From Semisulcospira habei (Eukaryota; Mollusca; Gastropoda; Semisulcospiridae): a stretch of DNA of 64,000 bases. Shown in pieces: positions 46,365-57,066 of this stretch. The notes beneath the pieces are model-generated. The model saw nothing but the letters and a program-made list of their open reading frames with translations. It had not been told where the DNA came from and made no database searches. How positions within the stretch are numbered: position 1 is the first letter of the stretch; the number at the start of each line of letters is the position of its first letter. The position numbers and the translations under genes were made by a program. Location of the stretch: contig BTPG01000001.1 in the NCBI GenBank assembly GCA_036245525.1, positions 223,133,409-223,197,408 on the forward strand, read 5' to 3'.

Positions 46365-47091
46365 GTGTGTGCCGGTGAGTGTGTGTGCGTGCACAAAACC
46401 CCTAAAATGGGTGACTTTCTTTACCACCCTTATGGAAAATGGGTGTGTGTAGAATTCTGGGTGGCCAAGTCAGGCACCCATTTTTTCTGAGGGTTGTTTC
46501 TGCATTATCTTTCATTCAAAAGTCAGAAGAAAAAAAATCAAAATAGGATGTCCCATTTTCGCAGGTTTATCTCATGTTGTGTCTTTGCAACACACTGGGC
46601 CTGTGTGTTACCACGGAAGCGAGCGTCTCTATGGATCAACTTGATAGCTGATTGGTCGGCTGCGCAGTGACATGAACTGAGTTGTTTCCCCTTCTATTGT
46701 CTTTCGTCCCGCCAACCGTTGTTCTATTTGCAGAGGTACGATTGATTTTATGCAATATTTCTTAGTTAAGAGCAAGCCCAAGTGTACTTCTTCAGCGCAG
46801 TTATTTAACTGAGATGCTCCCAATCGATACAATTGCAAAGTGCCTATATGGACCCGTTTGGCCGAGAAAACTGAGACGTCTGCTACGACCGGCATCTGCT
46901 GCTCAGTCAGTCTTGTAGTAACAGATAATAGAACCCCACTATTTTAACAAAAGCTTTCTTCTTCAATGAAAGGAATTTGTTCAATAACACCATTACAAGG
47001 TCAATCTGTCACGTGATTGTGTTGCTTTTTTTTCTGACATGTGTGATTGTGATCGAAAAGTAACTTGACACATGCATGCACTATAAATAAA
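45902..47091. other. intergenic region between divergent SDF4 and the Crypton-like gene
   Basis: The head-to-head gap holds the SDF4 5' flank, a GT microsatellite and no other supported gene. Confidence 0.45.
46325..46361. repeat. (GT)n microsatellite
   Basis: About 17 uninterrupted GT units, with degenerate GTGTGTGC text up to 46395. Confidence 0.85.
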
Positions 47092-47172
47092 ATGGCACCA
47101 GATTTCAGTGTGTATTTCAATCCTCGTACGCAAAACTACCTCGCGATTCGAAGAACAGACTTCCACAAACAG
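47092..47172 (+). CDS. candidate first exon of the Crypton-like gene
   Basis: ATG directly after CTATAAATAA; 27 codons starting MAPDFSVYFNPRT; donor GTTTTT. It joins the next exon in phase 0. No domain. Confidence 0.4.
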
Positions 47173-47323
47173 GTTTTTGGGATTGTGCAACTGAAGTGTC
47201 GCTTTTTACTGTATTACCAGTTATTGTTCATAGGGGGCAGGAGATACTGCAGTAATTATGTATATATCTGATCCGAAATGTCAACGGTTTACAATGGTTG
47301 CATTTCACATGTTTGCATTGCAG

Positions 47324-47548
47324 CACTGTTTTGGCCACACTCAGCACTTTCTGCACACACAGATGGCAGCAGGATGTCCAAACCCATTGGGATTTATGGA
47401 AGTGGACAAGCACGCCCCTTCCTGGCACATGACCAAGGCCCATGGCAAAATTAGTCAGCTGCAGTATGATGGCCCAGCCTCTACCGCAGAGGGTGCATCT
47501 GGTAGGAGGGTCCATAGACGGCAGCGGAATGCCCCTAATTACAAACTG
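47324..47548 (+). CDS. candidate second exon of the Crypton-like gene
   Basis: Acceptor TTTGCATTGCAG, 75 codons, donor GTAAGT. Includes a His/Cys-rich start (HCFGHTQHFLHTQ). Phase 0 on both sides. Linkage to the downstream conserved part rests on phase only. Confidence 0.45.
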
Positions 47549-47611
47549 GTAAGTGATTCTATGATGATCTTCATTTTATTGGCTCGTATGTGAAGCAAAA
47601 GTGAGTTTATG

Positions 47612-47790
47612 TTCTGGGCCACTGGTCGTCCATCCGTCGTCCATGGTAAACGTTAACAGTGGCATTTTCTCGGAGACTATTCAAGCCACATTCTTCAAGC
47701 TTGGCCCAAGGATACTTTTGGGCAAGACCTTTGTAAACATACCAATTTGAGTGACCTCTCTCAAAGGGTCCTGCGGGGTTGACAGATGTG
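47612..47790 (-). repeat. dispersed repeat, inverted copy of 15766-15960
   Basis: Shares CATACCAATTTGAGTGACC (reverse complement of the first copy), CAGTGGCATTTTCTCGGAG and the GGGCCACTGGTCGTCCATC end. It lies in an intron of the Crypton-like gene. Confidence 0.6.
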
Positions 47791-47978
47791 TGAAAACTGC
47801 TTACATTTTCAGAAAACATGGATTTTGCTGCTGCAGAAGCCAGTCCTCGTCACCGAGGTCACACATATGTAAATCGGTCATACACGGGATTACTCTTTAT
47901 AATCTTGTGCAAGGCCCCTTAAACCAAAATTGGGCTGTTTCTGTCCTAATGCAGCTTTTTTTTTCTTTCCTTTTCCAG

Positions 47979-48555
47979 TTGGCAAATGGAGCCTGGGATG
48001 GACCTGAGACTGAGTGTGCAAGTGCATCACAATACAAGGACAGTGATGACGAGGAGTTTGTTCCTGGCTCGAGCTCACAGGATGCAGATGGTGTGTCGCC
48101 ATCAATCTCTGGGGTCTCTGACACAGACAGTATTGTATTGAATATGTTAAATATGTTAGATTTCAAAGTGGTTGGTTCAGGGTGGGCAGGTGTCACTGAA
48201 GCAAGTACCAGCAAGGTGCAGTGTGCGTTAGGGGGTGAATTAGGGGGTGGCAATGACAATGTGGATAGCCAGAAGGAACATGATGTTGGGGGTGGGGAAA
48301 TAGCGCTTACCGAAGAAACACGTGTCGCAGAGAGGGAAAGGAAAGTACAAATTGTGTAGCAAGCTTGCCTTCAAGATGTCCATGCAGATGAGGCAGACGT
48401 TGCTAAAATTTTGGTGATGAAAAAAGGGACAAAGCAAAGGCGTCAAGCATGAATCAGACTACAAGATGAGGGTGATTACATGCATAACGTTGCCGTTCTT
48501 GAAAAGAAATCAGGATGTTTGATTCCTAAATATCGCACCAAAACTAGTAAGGTAG
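47979..48555 (+). pseudogene. Crypton-like gene, acidic region and start of conserved block
   Basis: Acceptor TTCCTTTTCCAG. An acidic stretch (SDDEEFVPGSSSQ) runs to a TAG at 48357-48359. The frame continues through VHADEADVAK, a TGA at 48450-48452, then GDYMHNVAVLE and GCLIPKYRTKT up to the Gypsy insertion point. The expected Cys pair of a first finger just before VHADE is not recognisable. Confidence 0.6.
48552..48555. other. target-site duplication GTAG, left of the Gypsy element
   Basis: GTAG at 48552-48555 and again at 57753-57756, directly outside the TG...CA ends. Removing the element and one GTAG restores the interrupted frame (…KV|DN…). Confidence 0.8.
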
Positions 48556-49133
48556 TGTAACCGGACTCTGGTTAGCTAGCCTTTTACTAGCCTGGCTGGC
48601 TTGTGTATTAGATGGTCAGACCTCAATGGACTGCCCATCCAACGTACAAGTCCAGTAGTGCCAGTCTAGTTCAGTTTTAGCCACCTTTTAAGTCCGTTCC
48701 CTTTTTAGGTTTAGGGAAGGGTCTGGAGATTGTTGTGGAGTGTAATCTTCAAGTCTTTTACACTGGTCTCGCATGCGCACTCACAAAATATGTGTGTCTG
48801 CCTCGCGTTGTGTTCAAAATTACCAAATCGCGCAATGGACCTACCACAGTATCCAGCGAAACCCTAGTTGATATGATCGAGTAGTGACTGTGCGTGCATT
48901 GCCATGTGTGCCACACTAAACTGGTAGAGCTAAGAACGTTAACAAACTCTCAGCATGTTCTCAGTCTCACTGACACACACACGTACACACACACTCTTGC
49001 GCTGCCATCATCACACACTGAAACGTGTACAAACATCAGTACTGACTCGCATCCGTTCTCGCATTCATCATCAATCAGTCTGACTCTCAGTCTCAGCGAT
49101 AAGATTTCTATAAGTGCTTTAGTTTTATTTACA

Positions 49134-49139
49134 GTACAT
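49134..49139 (-). terminator. poly(A) signal in the Gypsy 3' LTR
   Basis: TTTATT on the + strand, AATAAA on the element strand. It lies about 740-760 bases downstream of the predicted transcription start and suits the R/U5 boundary. The same signal is at 56782-56787 in the 5' LTR. Confidence 0.5.
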
Positions 49140-49408
49140 TGACATTCCATTACCAGTCATGATGTCAGACATGTCAAAAACCATTCATTGTAGCACAAAA
49201 CAAAACACAATAATACAGACGCTCATAAGACACCTGAAATCGTAACTATGCTTACCTACTCATTAGACCTTATGAACCCAAAACTATGCTAGCCTACACA
49301 CTAGACGTAATAACTGACACAAGTAAAAACCAAATTCTAATACCCAGTCCTATAGATCAAAAACTCACTTAACTAAGTACTTAAATTACCTACTTAATTA
49401 ATCATAAA

Positions 49409-49895
49409 TGTCCTTTGCGGGACAAAGGCGAATCCGTTTCGGGATTGTTGGGTAGTCCTTTCCGGGACTAGAGAAGATAACACTCGTCCGTTTCTGGACG
49501 AAGCGCTACAACTACACTTAAACCGAGTCCTTTACGGGACTATCTAAACCATGCGGTCTGTCCGTTGCTGGACAGTATTCCTTTACAGGAATTCTACTTA
49601 ACTATGCGTCTATTGCTAGACAGTGTTCCTTCACAGGAATTCTAATTAATTACAGGTCCATCGCTGGACAGTATTCCTTCACAGGAATTCTAATTAACTA
49701 AGTCATGCAGTATGTCCGTTGCTGGACAGTATTCCTTTACAGGAATTCTAATTAACTACAGGTCCATTGCTGGACAGTATTCCTTCGCAGGAATTCTAAC
49801 TTACTAATGTTCTTTGCAGAACAGAGTCTTCTCTTGCGGGAAGCCTCACTACTATTTAATGTTCTTTTGCAGAACAGAGTTTTCCCTTGCGGGAA
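49409..49895 (-). other. array of about 19 small GNRA-loop hairpins, 3' LTR copy
   Basis: Consecutive stem-loops, mostly 5-bp stems with 6-base loops. Examples on the + strand: AGTCC-TTTCCG-GGACT, TGTCC-GTTGCT-GGACA, ATTCC-TTTACA-GGAAT, GTCT-ATTGCT-AGAC, TGTTC-TTTGCA-GAACA. Stems vary in sequence yet remain paired. The four middle loop bases always fit TYNC, which is GNRA on the element's sense strand. From the sixth hairpin on they come as doublets about 50 bases apart. Confidence 0.8.
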
Positions 49896-50070
49896 TGCTA
49901 GGCACCGCTATTTATACCCCACACCCCTAGGGGTGCCTTTCGCCGATTGGCTTACGCATTACTCGCTCTGGCACCAGCAGCATCGCTAACTGTACTGGGC
50001 CTGCGGGCGTGCTGGGGGAAATTGGTACTACTGTACTAGAACACTGAGCTAAATTATCTCCCCTGCTACA

Positions 50071-50083
50071 CTCCCTCCTCCTT
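50071..50083 (-). other. Gypsy polypurine tract
   Basis: CTCCCTCCTCCTT on the + strand, AAGGAGGAGGGAG on the element strand, directly abutting the 3' LTR. This is the expected primer for plus-strand synthesis. Confidence 0.75.
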
Positions 50084-51240
50084 AAGACCTAATGTGACTC
50101 AGTGTCACATTAGTCTACAAAAGAGTATAGACAAAATGCACACAATAATAATAATCCTGCTCAAGCGTGTACATACGGTTTAACAAAATCAAATACACAA
50201 CACAAACAATTCAAAGTTCAGCGCAAAAATGAGCAAACAGACCCTGTCTGTTGCTGAAATACAAATCTTCAAAACAGCATAATTCCTTAGTCAGATGATT
50301 AAGAGTTATAAAACAAACAAAAAATAATAATATACTGGTCCGGGAGTCCGGACATGCACAAATCAAACTGACAACAAGAAAATCAAAAATCAAAAACACT
50401 TCAAATTCGACACCAAAAACTGATTTACACATGAAAAGAACATCTGAAAAGAAAATTAAACGGATGTTAATATCATTGTTCGTCCTCGAAGAATGTCCTT
50501 GGTTTTTCTTGAGGTTTAGCGTCCTCCTGTTGTCTTTGTCTCTTGTTCACATGACGTGAGAGGTTGTCTGGTCAGAGCCTACCGGACAACACTCTCGTCT
50601 GGGGGTTTCCAGCTAGAGCCACTGGCTTACTCCCAGACATGTATGAGACAGACGCCCATCTCAAATTCAAATCAACGGACTCAATGTGAGCTGGAGGGCC
50701 AACTCACTCTCAAAGGTGTCACTGAAGAGGGAAGCTGACTAGAGCCAGCACGAGCTCCCTCATGAGATGCCGCCATCTCACTCAATTCCTTCGGACATGA
50801 GACATACGCATGTCTCATTGACCACAATGCACTCCTGGCATTGGGTCCAGACTGAGTCTCTGAAAACAAATTCAAAAGATTTCCATAAACAAATCGATGC
50901 GCACCTCCACAGTGGCTCGACAAAACAAAGTTTAAGCATCATACAACATTGGTATAAAAAATCTTGCGACTAAAATATTCGCACACAAATATCAATCAGT
51001 AGACTTTCAAAGTATCAAAACATTTTGCATTTGGACGCATTTAAATGTGTAAAACATCAAATCTTAGTGTTAGGCACATAGTACGTGACAAAACATAGTC
51101 TCATTTGGCAGTATTACCTGCGATGTCATGTTGTCATGTTCAGACTGAAAGGGGTGGCGCCCCTTTCGGGTCGACATCTCTCTCGCGCCTGTCTCCTGTC
51201 ACTTTCTCTCGCCTGGGGCTACTAGCAATAGTACCCTTTT
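50084..51240 (-). other. Gypsy 3' internal region without integrase core
   Basis: Where the D,D35E integrase core should lie, no matching text is readable in any frame on the - strand. Only short open frames and AT-rich sequence are present. Confidence 0.55.
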
Positions 51241-51753
51241 CTAAGTAAGGCTCTTATCAGGCACAACGTCATATAGTAAACCGTCCACTACCCTCAGATT
51301 GTCCCACTGAGCTATTAGTGTTCTGACAGCTGCGCTATACTTGCAAACTTCTGTCCTAGGAGGCTTCTCTCCTTTCTCTATCAGAGCTATTAGAATGCTA
51401 GTCACTGGATCTCTCTTTTGGAATATCTCTAAGTCCTCACGAGACCAGCTAGCAAACCAGTTGCTTTCCGGCATGCCAGGACCAAACGCAGAAGACTGAG
51501 CAGAATCCACGGTATCCCCTTTAGACATTGAGGCAGAATTACTCTGATCCGATTCATCTTCCCTGACTACTACACTGGACCTGTCGGTGGTAGTGTCGCC
51601 CTGACTTTCACTGATAGTTGGGTCCGCACGCGGAACATCTTCACCCTTCGGTGAAGCAGCGTTCCTCTGAGAACCGCTAGCTTTCCCAACATCAGCCGAG
51701 TCATGGCCACGTGCTTGCCGACGTGTCACCACTCTCACATGCTGCTTGCACAC
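51241..51753 (-). pseudogene. duplicated Gypsy pol linker (second copy)
   Basis: The frame starts with QHVRVVTRRQARGHD and ends GLLYDVVPDKSLT. It parallels the linker in 51978-52620 (HVRVVTRSQVRGHD, RNAASPKGEDVP, NWFAVWSREDL), so the RNase H-integrase linker occurs twice. This copy lacks the DSCVDENS repeat of the first copy. It ends in a stop where the zinc-binding domain should begin. Confidence 0.75.
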
Positions 51754-51977
51754 TGATCACACTGTCTACACCATCTGGCAACGTCATCCGCCATGCCTGG
51801 CCAGTACACGTGTCGTCTGACATTTGCCAGGGACTTATCGCGGCCTAAATGACCTGCACATCTTATGTCATGTGACATACATAAAACTTCTTGTCTAATC
51901 TCAGCTGGGGCTACTAGCAATAGTACCTCATCCTGAGTAAGACATCTACTGGAAACAACGTAAAGCAAGCCATCCAC
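51735..51977 (-). pseudogene. Gypsy integrase N-terminal zinc-binding domain
   Basis: HDIRCAGHLGRDKSLANVRR followed by a YWPGM block and CRQCDQC gives the H-x-H...C-x2-C pattern of retroviral-type integrase zinc domains. It runs straight into the duplicated linker after CASSM, with no catalytic core. Confidence 0.8.
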
Positions 51978-53300
51978 TACTCTCAGACTGTCCCACTGAG
52001 CTATTAGTGTTCTAACGGCTGCACTATACTTTGAAACTTCTGGCTTTAAAGGCTTCTCTCCCCTCGCTATTTAAGGCTAACAGAGTGCTACACACTGGAT
52101 CCCTCTCTTGGAACTTCGCTAAGTCCTCACGAGACCAGACAGCAAACCAATTGTTCTCACAAGAAATAGAGTCCGACGCTACAGGAACACTATCAGACCC
52201 ACTGTTATCATCCACACAGGAATCAACACTGTTCTCATCCACACAGGAATCAACCCCGGTCCGACCCGCATGCTCCATCCCATCCCTTTCCTCTAGGGAC
52301 GCGCCCTCTAAATCTCTCGACATGCCAGGATTAGATGTACTAGACTGAGCAGAATATAAGGTATCCTCAGCTGACACTGAGGCAGAATTACTCTGAACCA
52401 TGTCATCTACTCTGACCGTTACACGTGTCCTGTTACTGGTAGAACTGCCCTGAAAGTCGCCGACAACTGGGTCCACATGCGGAACATCTTCACCTTTCGG
52501 TGAAGCAGCGTTCCTCTGAGTACCGCTTGCTTCTCCACTGTCTGCTACATCATGGCCACGCACTTGCGAGCGTGTCACCACCCTTACATGCACACAACAC
52601 TGACTGCACTCTTCCCTCAAACAACGTCTTCTAGGGATTCTAGACAACCCATCCGCATTCCCATGTAGGGAGTCCCTTTCCGGTGCTCTATCTGGAAATC
52701 GTATGTTTCCAATGTAGCCACCCACCTGGCTACCATGCCTTCAGTCTGATCGAATGATTTCAACCACCTTAGGGAGCTGTGATCAGTTCTGACCAAAAAC
52801 GGACGTCCCCAAAGATAGTGTGAAAAATGCTTGACGAACTTTATCACTGCATACAACTCTCTGTGTGTGGTACAGTATCTCTGCCTAGACTTAGACAAAG
52901 TACAACTCGCGTAAGCGATCACTTTCTCTTCTCCACCTTGGATCTGTGACAACACGGCACCAACCGCTGTTGCCGAAGCATCAGTATCGAGGATAAATTT
53001 ATCCTCTCTCGTCGGATAAGCTAAGACGGGTGAAGAGACCAGAGCTGCCTTCAATTTCTCGAACGCAGTCTGACACTTCCTGCACCAGTCAAACTTCTGG
53101 TTTTTCTTAGTCAGGTTAGTCAGGGGACTGGCTATCTCTGCAAAACCACAAATGTACTTCCTATAGTACGACGTGATCCCTAAGAAGCTTCTGACCTCCA
53201 TAACATTAGTAGGAACAGGCCAGTTAACCACTGCCTCCACTTTCGCTGGATCACAAGTCGTCCCTTCACGCCGGACACGACATGACCGAGAAAGGTACAC
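51978..53300 (-). pseudogene. Gypsy RNase H and linker
   Basis: The 52617-53300 frame carries the RT connection (FLGITSYYRKYI), RNase H with ILDTDASATAVGAVLSQ and RTDHSSLRWL, and ends by frameshift near 52690. The following frame (52024-52725) continues with HGNADGLSRIPRR, Cys-rich text and an acidic linker with a short repeat (DSCVDENSVDSCVDDNS), then NWFAVWSREDL. Confidence 0.85.
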
Positions 53301-54244
53301 TCACTTTGAAACAAACAGCATTTGGACGGTTTTAGTTTCAGATTTGCTTCCCTGAACTTCTGGAAAACGACCCTGAGATTCTCTAGTGCCTGACTTTCTG
53401 TCTTGCCTAAACAGATTACATCATCAATGTAAACTAGACACCTCTCGAACAAAACACCGCTCAGTGTCATTTCCATCAATCTTTCAAATGTCGCTGGGCT
53501 GTTGCAAAGCCCGAACGGCATAACTTTGAACTGAAAAAGGCCTTTGTGCGTTGCAAACGCAGTCTTTTGTTTATCTTTATCGTCCATCTCAACTTGAAAG
53601 AAACCCTGAGCTAAATCGAGAGTTGAAAACCAACAAGAACCCGACAAAGCATCAAGCGAATCTCCGATATGAGGAAGGGGATACGCATCCTTGCGCGTCA
53701 CATGATTCAATCTCCTGTAATCGACACAGAACCTGACAGACCCGTCCTTTTTCTTGACCAACACCACGTTTGCTGCCCAAGGACTATCACTGGGTTCTAT
53801 GACATTTTCTTCTAACATCTTTTCAATTTCTTTCTCCACAGTTTCTCTTTGAGCTAACGGAAGACGACGGGGAGGTAGTTTCACTGGCTTACTATCCCCG
53901 GTATCAATCGTATGTTTCACTTTGCTCGTTCTACCAAGCTTACCACCTGCGGACTGAAAAACATCTTGAAACTCAACAAGAGTTTCCTTCAACTTTGTTT
54001 TTGTCCCTTCACTTATTTCTGACGACACACTAGTAACCAGGTGCTCGAGGTGACTAGGAAGTTTATCGTCCGCATACACTACTTCTTTCTCCTCCGACCC
54101 TTCGGACAAAGAATTCACAGAAAACACAGTTTCTACAAATGCTACTTCTGTGCCATCTTGCACCTTAACATCTCTATCAGTAAAATTGGTAAGCGGAACA
54201 AAAACCTCTCCGTCCGTAACCTGAACCATACACCTAGGGACCAC
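53180..54244 (-). CDS. Gypsy reverse transcriptase
   Basis: A 354-residue frame. Typical blocks: EIEKMLEENVIEPSDSPWA, VRFCVDYRRLNHVT, FSTLDLAQGFFQV, VMPFGLCNSPATF, catalytic YIDDV (about 53427) and a TFLGHVVS block. It is separated from protease by a frame change at the homopolymer 54258-54264 and from RNase H by one near 53265. The RT core itself is open. Confidence 0.9.
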   Translation of the reverse strand: MVPRCMVQVTDGEVFVPLTNFTDRDVKVQDGTEVAFVETVFSVNSLSEGSEEKEVVYADDKLPSHLEHLVTSVSSEISEGTKTKLKETLVEFQDVFQSAGGKLGRTSKVKHTIDTGDSKPVKLPPRRLPLAQRETVEKEIEKMLEENVIEPSDSPWAANVVLVKKKDGSVRFCVDYRRLNHVTRKDAYPLPHIGDSLDALSGSCWFSTLDLAQGFFQVEMDDKDKQKTAFATHKGLFQFKVMPFGLCNSPATFERLMEMTLSGVLFERCLVYIDDVICLGKTESQALENLRVVFQKFREANLKLKPSKCCLFQSECTFLGHVVSGVKGRLVIQRKWRQWLTGLFLLMLWRSEAS

Positions 54245-54860
54245 TAGCCCTGTGTCTTTTTTTGAACTTGTCTATGCCCTCTAACAATCCATCAGTTTTT
54301 CCTAAAGTACGTTGCTGTACAAAGGATCCCCTGACGAACATTTCCGATTTAGGGGGCACAATGACGGTATCGCACACCTGTACTCTTGCACAGATATTCG
54401 ACTTTTCCCTTTTCAACTGAACCACTGCCTCGCCTACTCTCAAAGAACCTTGTGCCAAGTCTAATAGACAGGCATGTTTCTGCATGAAATCTGTCCCCAA
54501 AATTCCTGCAGATTTCCCAATATCACCAACGACCACAGTGTGTTCGAAAATTTGACCACCTATTTCTAGAGCTAGGACCGCTTCACCCTTAATCTCTAGA
54601 CTCTGTCCATTAGCAGTGCAAAGTCTTAACTTACTTTCTCTCAGTGGAATCTGGAAATCTCCTCTTACTTGCTCAAACACTTCTGTGCCAATGACCGTAG
54701 CAGAAGACCCGCTATCAACTAAACAGTCCATGTTTACTTTCCCCATATTCACTAATGCCAACCAGCATCCTGTGTTTGACAATACGCATAAACGTTGCCC
54801 CTTAGCGTCCTCTAAGCAGCCGTCATCACTGATTAATTGGGCCGAGTCTCGGGCTGCCAA
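54234..54860 (-). CDS. Gypsy aspartic protease region
   Basis: A 208-residue frame with the retropepsin active site CLVDSGSSATVIG (about 54700) and a downstream AGILGTDFM block, the usual flap-to-second-helix text. The frame is shifted relative to gag, as is common for Gypsy gag-pol junctions. Confidence 0.85.
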   Translation of the reverse strand: MAARDSAQLISDDGCLEDAKGQRLCVLSNTGCWLALVNMGKVNMDCLVDSGSSATVIGTEVFEQVRGDFQIPLRESKLRLCTANGQSLEIKGEAVLALEIGGQIFEHTVVVGDIGKSAGILGTDFMQKHACLLDLAQGSLRVGEAVVQLKREKSNICARVQVCDTVIVPPKSEMFVRGSFVQQRTLGKTDGLLEGIDKFKKRHRASGP

Positions 54861-54874
54861 GAGCTCTGCCCGCT

Positions 54875-55958
54875 CTAGTTTCCCTGGCCTGGCGCGTTTT
54901 CGTTAGGCGCTGTGCCACTGACATGGCCATTTCCTCTCCTATCGCTGTTATTGGGGCACTGCTTTGAATAGTGTCCCTTCTCTCTGCAGTTAAAGCACAC
55001 AAACTCGGCTGTGTTTCTAGCTCTACCACCAGTCGGCTGACGACTCAAAACTTTCGTTACTTTCTGTAGCTCTGAAGTGATTTTGTCACTAAGCATCTGG
55101 AAAGCTTTCGCTAGACTTTCATCTATCACCTCTGTAGGACTGATATTCCGGACTCCTCCCTCTGGATTATCTGGCTTCCTACCCTCAAACCTCTCTTCAA
55201 AAGACTCAAACTCACTCGCTAGTGCTATGGCCTCATGGATGGTGGAAGGATGGTGAAACTGTACATGTCTCCTCAGGTCTTTAGATGGCAAACCACTGAC
55301 AAACTGATCTATCACGATTGTCTCCCTTGCTTCGGGGGGCATTCGAGGATAAGCATTACTCGCAATGCGGTTCAACACGAAACCATACTCTGTCACGCTT
55401 TCGTTCTTCTTCTTCAACCTGGATCTGAACTCAACTCTGTACAAATTTTCTTTTTCTACGGGGTCAAAACGTCTTTCTAAGGCAGCTTTGATAGCATCGT
55501 AATCTTCCAACTCGCCTAATGATAGCTCACCTAGCACCTGTTGTGCTGAACCTCTGAGTGACATGGCAAGGTTTACTCCCTTTTCATCATAGTCCCAACC
55601 GTTCCATCTAGCGCACGTTTCAAAATGACAGAACCAATCCTTTAAATCACCTTTGGTGCCCGTGAACACATCAGGGACCCTCTCCTTCCTAGCACGACTG
55701 CTACTTGCATTCAGAAAAGAGCTAGTTGTTATCTACTCTGTTCTGTGGAGAACGATGACTACAGCTACTGCGGCTGCACGAACTCTCTTCACTACTACTA
55801 TATGACTCACTAGGTGAATGCCTGCCTTTTCCCTGAGACTTCTTCCTCTTGTGATCTACCTTTGGGTGAACACTAGACGGACTGTGCACCAACCAGCTTG
55901 GCGCTAGGATCCTCAAAAAGCACAAAACTGCACCCATATTGCAATGACCAAAGCTCAC
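54875..55958 (-). pseudogene. Gypsy gag (two frames)
   Basis: The N-terminal frame 55722-55958 is Ser/Lys/Arg-rich. A one-base frame change near 55725 leads to the 54875-55669 frame with capsid-like text (a WFCHFETCARWNGWD block, FVSGLPSKDLRRHVQF) and a CCHC knuckle, CFNCREKGHYSKQC, at about 54980-55020. Gag forms the particle that packages element RNA. Confidence 0.8.
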
Positions 55959-56189
55959 ACTAGGCGAACTAAATCATAAACTACAATAAACCGCTCTAAA
56001 CGAATGAACGATGGCTAGACTCAAAAGTACACGACTGATACCAATGAAAACGCTTCACGACGCTACTAGCGCGAACTGTCCAGTACCATCACGTTAACAT
56101 AAACAGACTTTGGCAAAGGCGCTCTGCACAGTACACTACTGATATATCAACCAGTCCTAGTCTTTGAAACAAAACTGGATCAATCAAGA

Positions 56190-56208
56190 AATCCTGGTCA
56201 CGGCACCA
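56190..56208 (-). other. Gypsy primer-binding site, tRNA-His
   Basis: Nineteen bases equal to the 3' end of animal tRNA-His plus CCA (+ strand text ends CACGGCACCA), so the element RNA can pair with that tRNA. The site lies six bases inside the 5' LTR. Identification of the tRNA is from memory of insect tRNA-His. Confidence 0.75.
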
Positions 56209-57066
56209 AATTTTTGTAACCGGACTCTGGTTAGCTAGCCTTTTACTAGCCTGGCTGGCTTGTGTATTAGATGGTCAGACCTCAATGGACTGCCCATCCA
56301 ACGTACAAGTCCAGTAGTGCCAGTCTAGTTCAGTTTTAGCCACCTTTTAAGTCCGTTCCCTTTTTAGGTTTAGGGAAGGGTCTGGAGATTGCTGTGGAGT
56401 GTAATCTTCAAGTCTTTTACACTGGTCTCGCATGCGCACTCACAAAATATGTGTATCTGCCTCGCGTTGTGTTCAAAATTACCAAATCGCGCAATGGACC
56501 TACCACAGTATCCAGCGAAACCCTAGTTGATATGATCGAGTAGTGACTGTGCGTGCATTGCCATGTGTGCCACACTAAACTGGTATAAGCTAAGAACGTT
56601 AACAAACTCTCAGCATGTTCTCAGTCTCACTGACACACACACGTACACACACACTCTTGCGCTGCCATCATCACACACTGAAACGTGTACAAACATCAGT
56701 ACTGACTCGCATCCGTTCTCGCATTCATCATCAATCTCTGACTCTCAGTCTCAGCGATAATATTTCTATAAGTGCTTTAGTTTTATTTACAGTACATTGA
56801 CATTCCATTACCAGTCATGATGTCAGACATGTCAAAAACCATTCATTGTAGCACAAAACAAAACACAATAATACAGACGCTCATAAGACACCTGAAATCG
56901 TAACTATGCTTACCTACTCATTAGACCTTATGAACCCAAAACTATGCTAGCCTACACACTAGACGTAATAACTGACACAAGTAAAAACCAAATTCTAATA
57001 CCCAGTCCTATAGATCAAAAACTCACTTAACTAAGTACTTAAATTACCTACTTAATTAATCATAAA

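Larger units (their letters stand above)
48556..50070 (-). repeat. Gypsy 3' LTR
   Basis: 1515 bp, TGTAACCGG...GCTACA. Compared with the 5' LTR it lacks two insertions (15 and about 12 bp) flanking the TATA box. Contains a hairpin array (49409-49895), TATAAATA (reverse of 49909-49916) and AATAAA (reverse of 49134-49139). Confidence 0.92.

Noticed and set aside
46234..46490. Cys/Val-rich open frames over the GT repeat
   Set aside because: They are translations of a microsatellite.
49400..49900. CRISPR-like or simple tandem repeat reading of the LTR array
   Set aside because: Units are not identical repeats with spacers. What is conserved is pairing and the loop pattern, and this is an animal LTR retrotransposon.
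53551..54247. Open frames on the + strand under the Gypsy pol
   Set aside because: Shadows of the - strand reverse transcriptase and protease.
56185..56210. tRNA-His gene
   Set aside because: Only the 3' 19 bases are present, next to an LTR: a primer-binding site.
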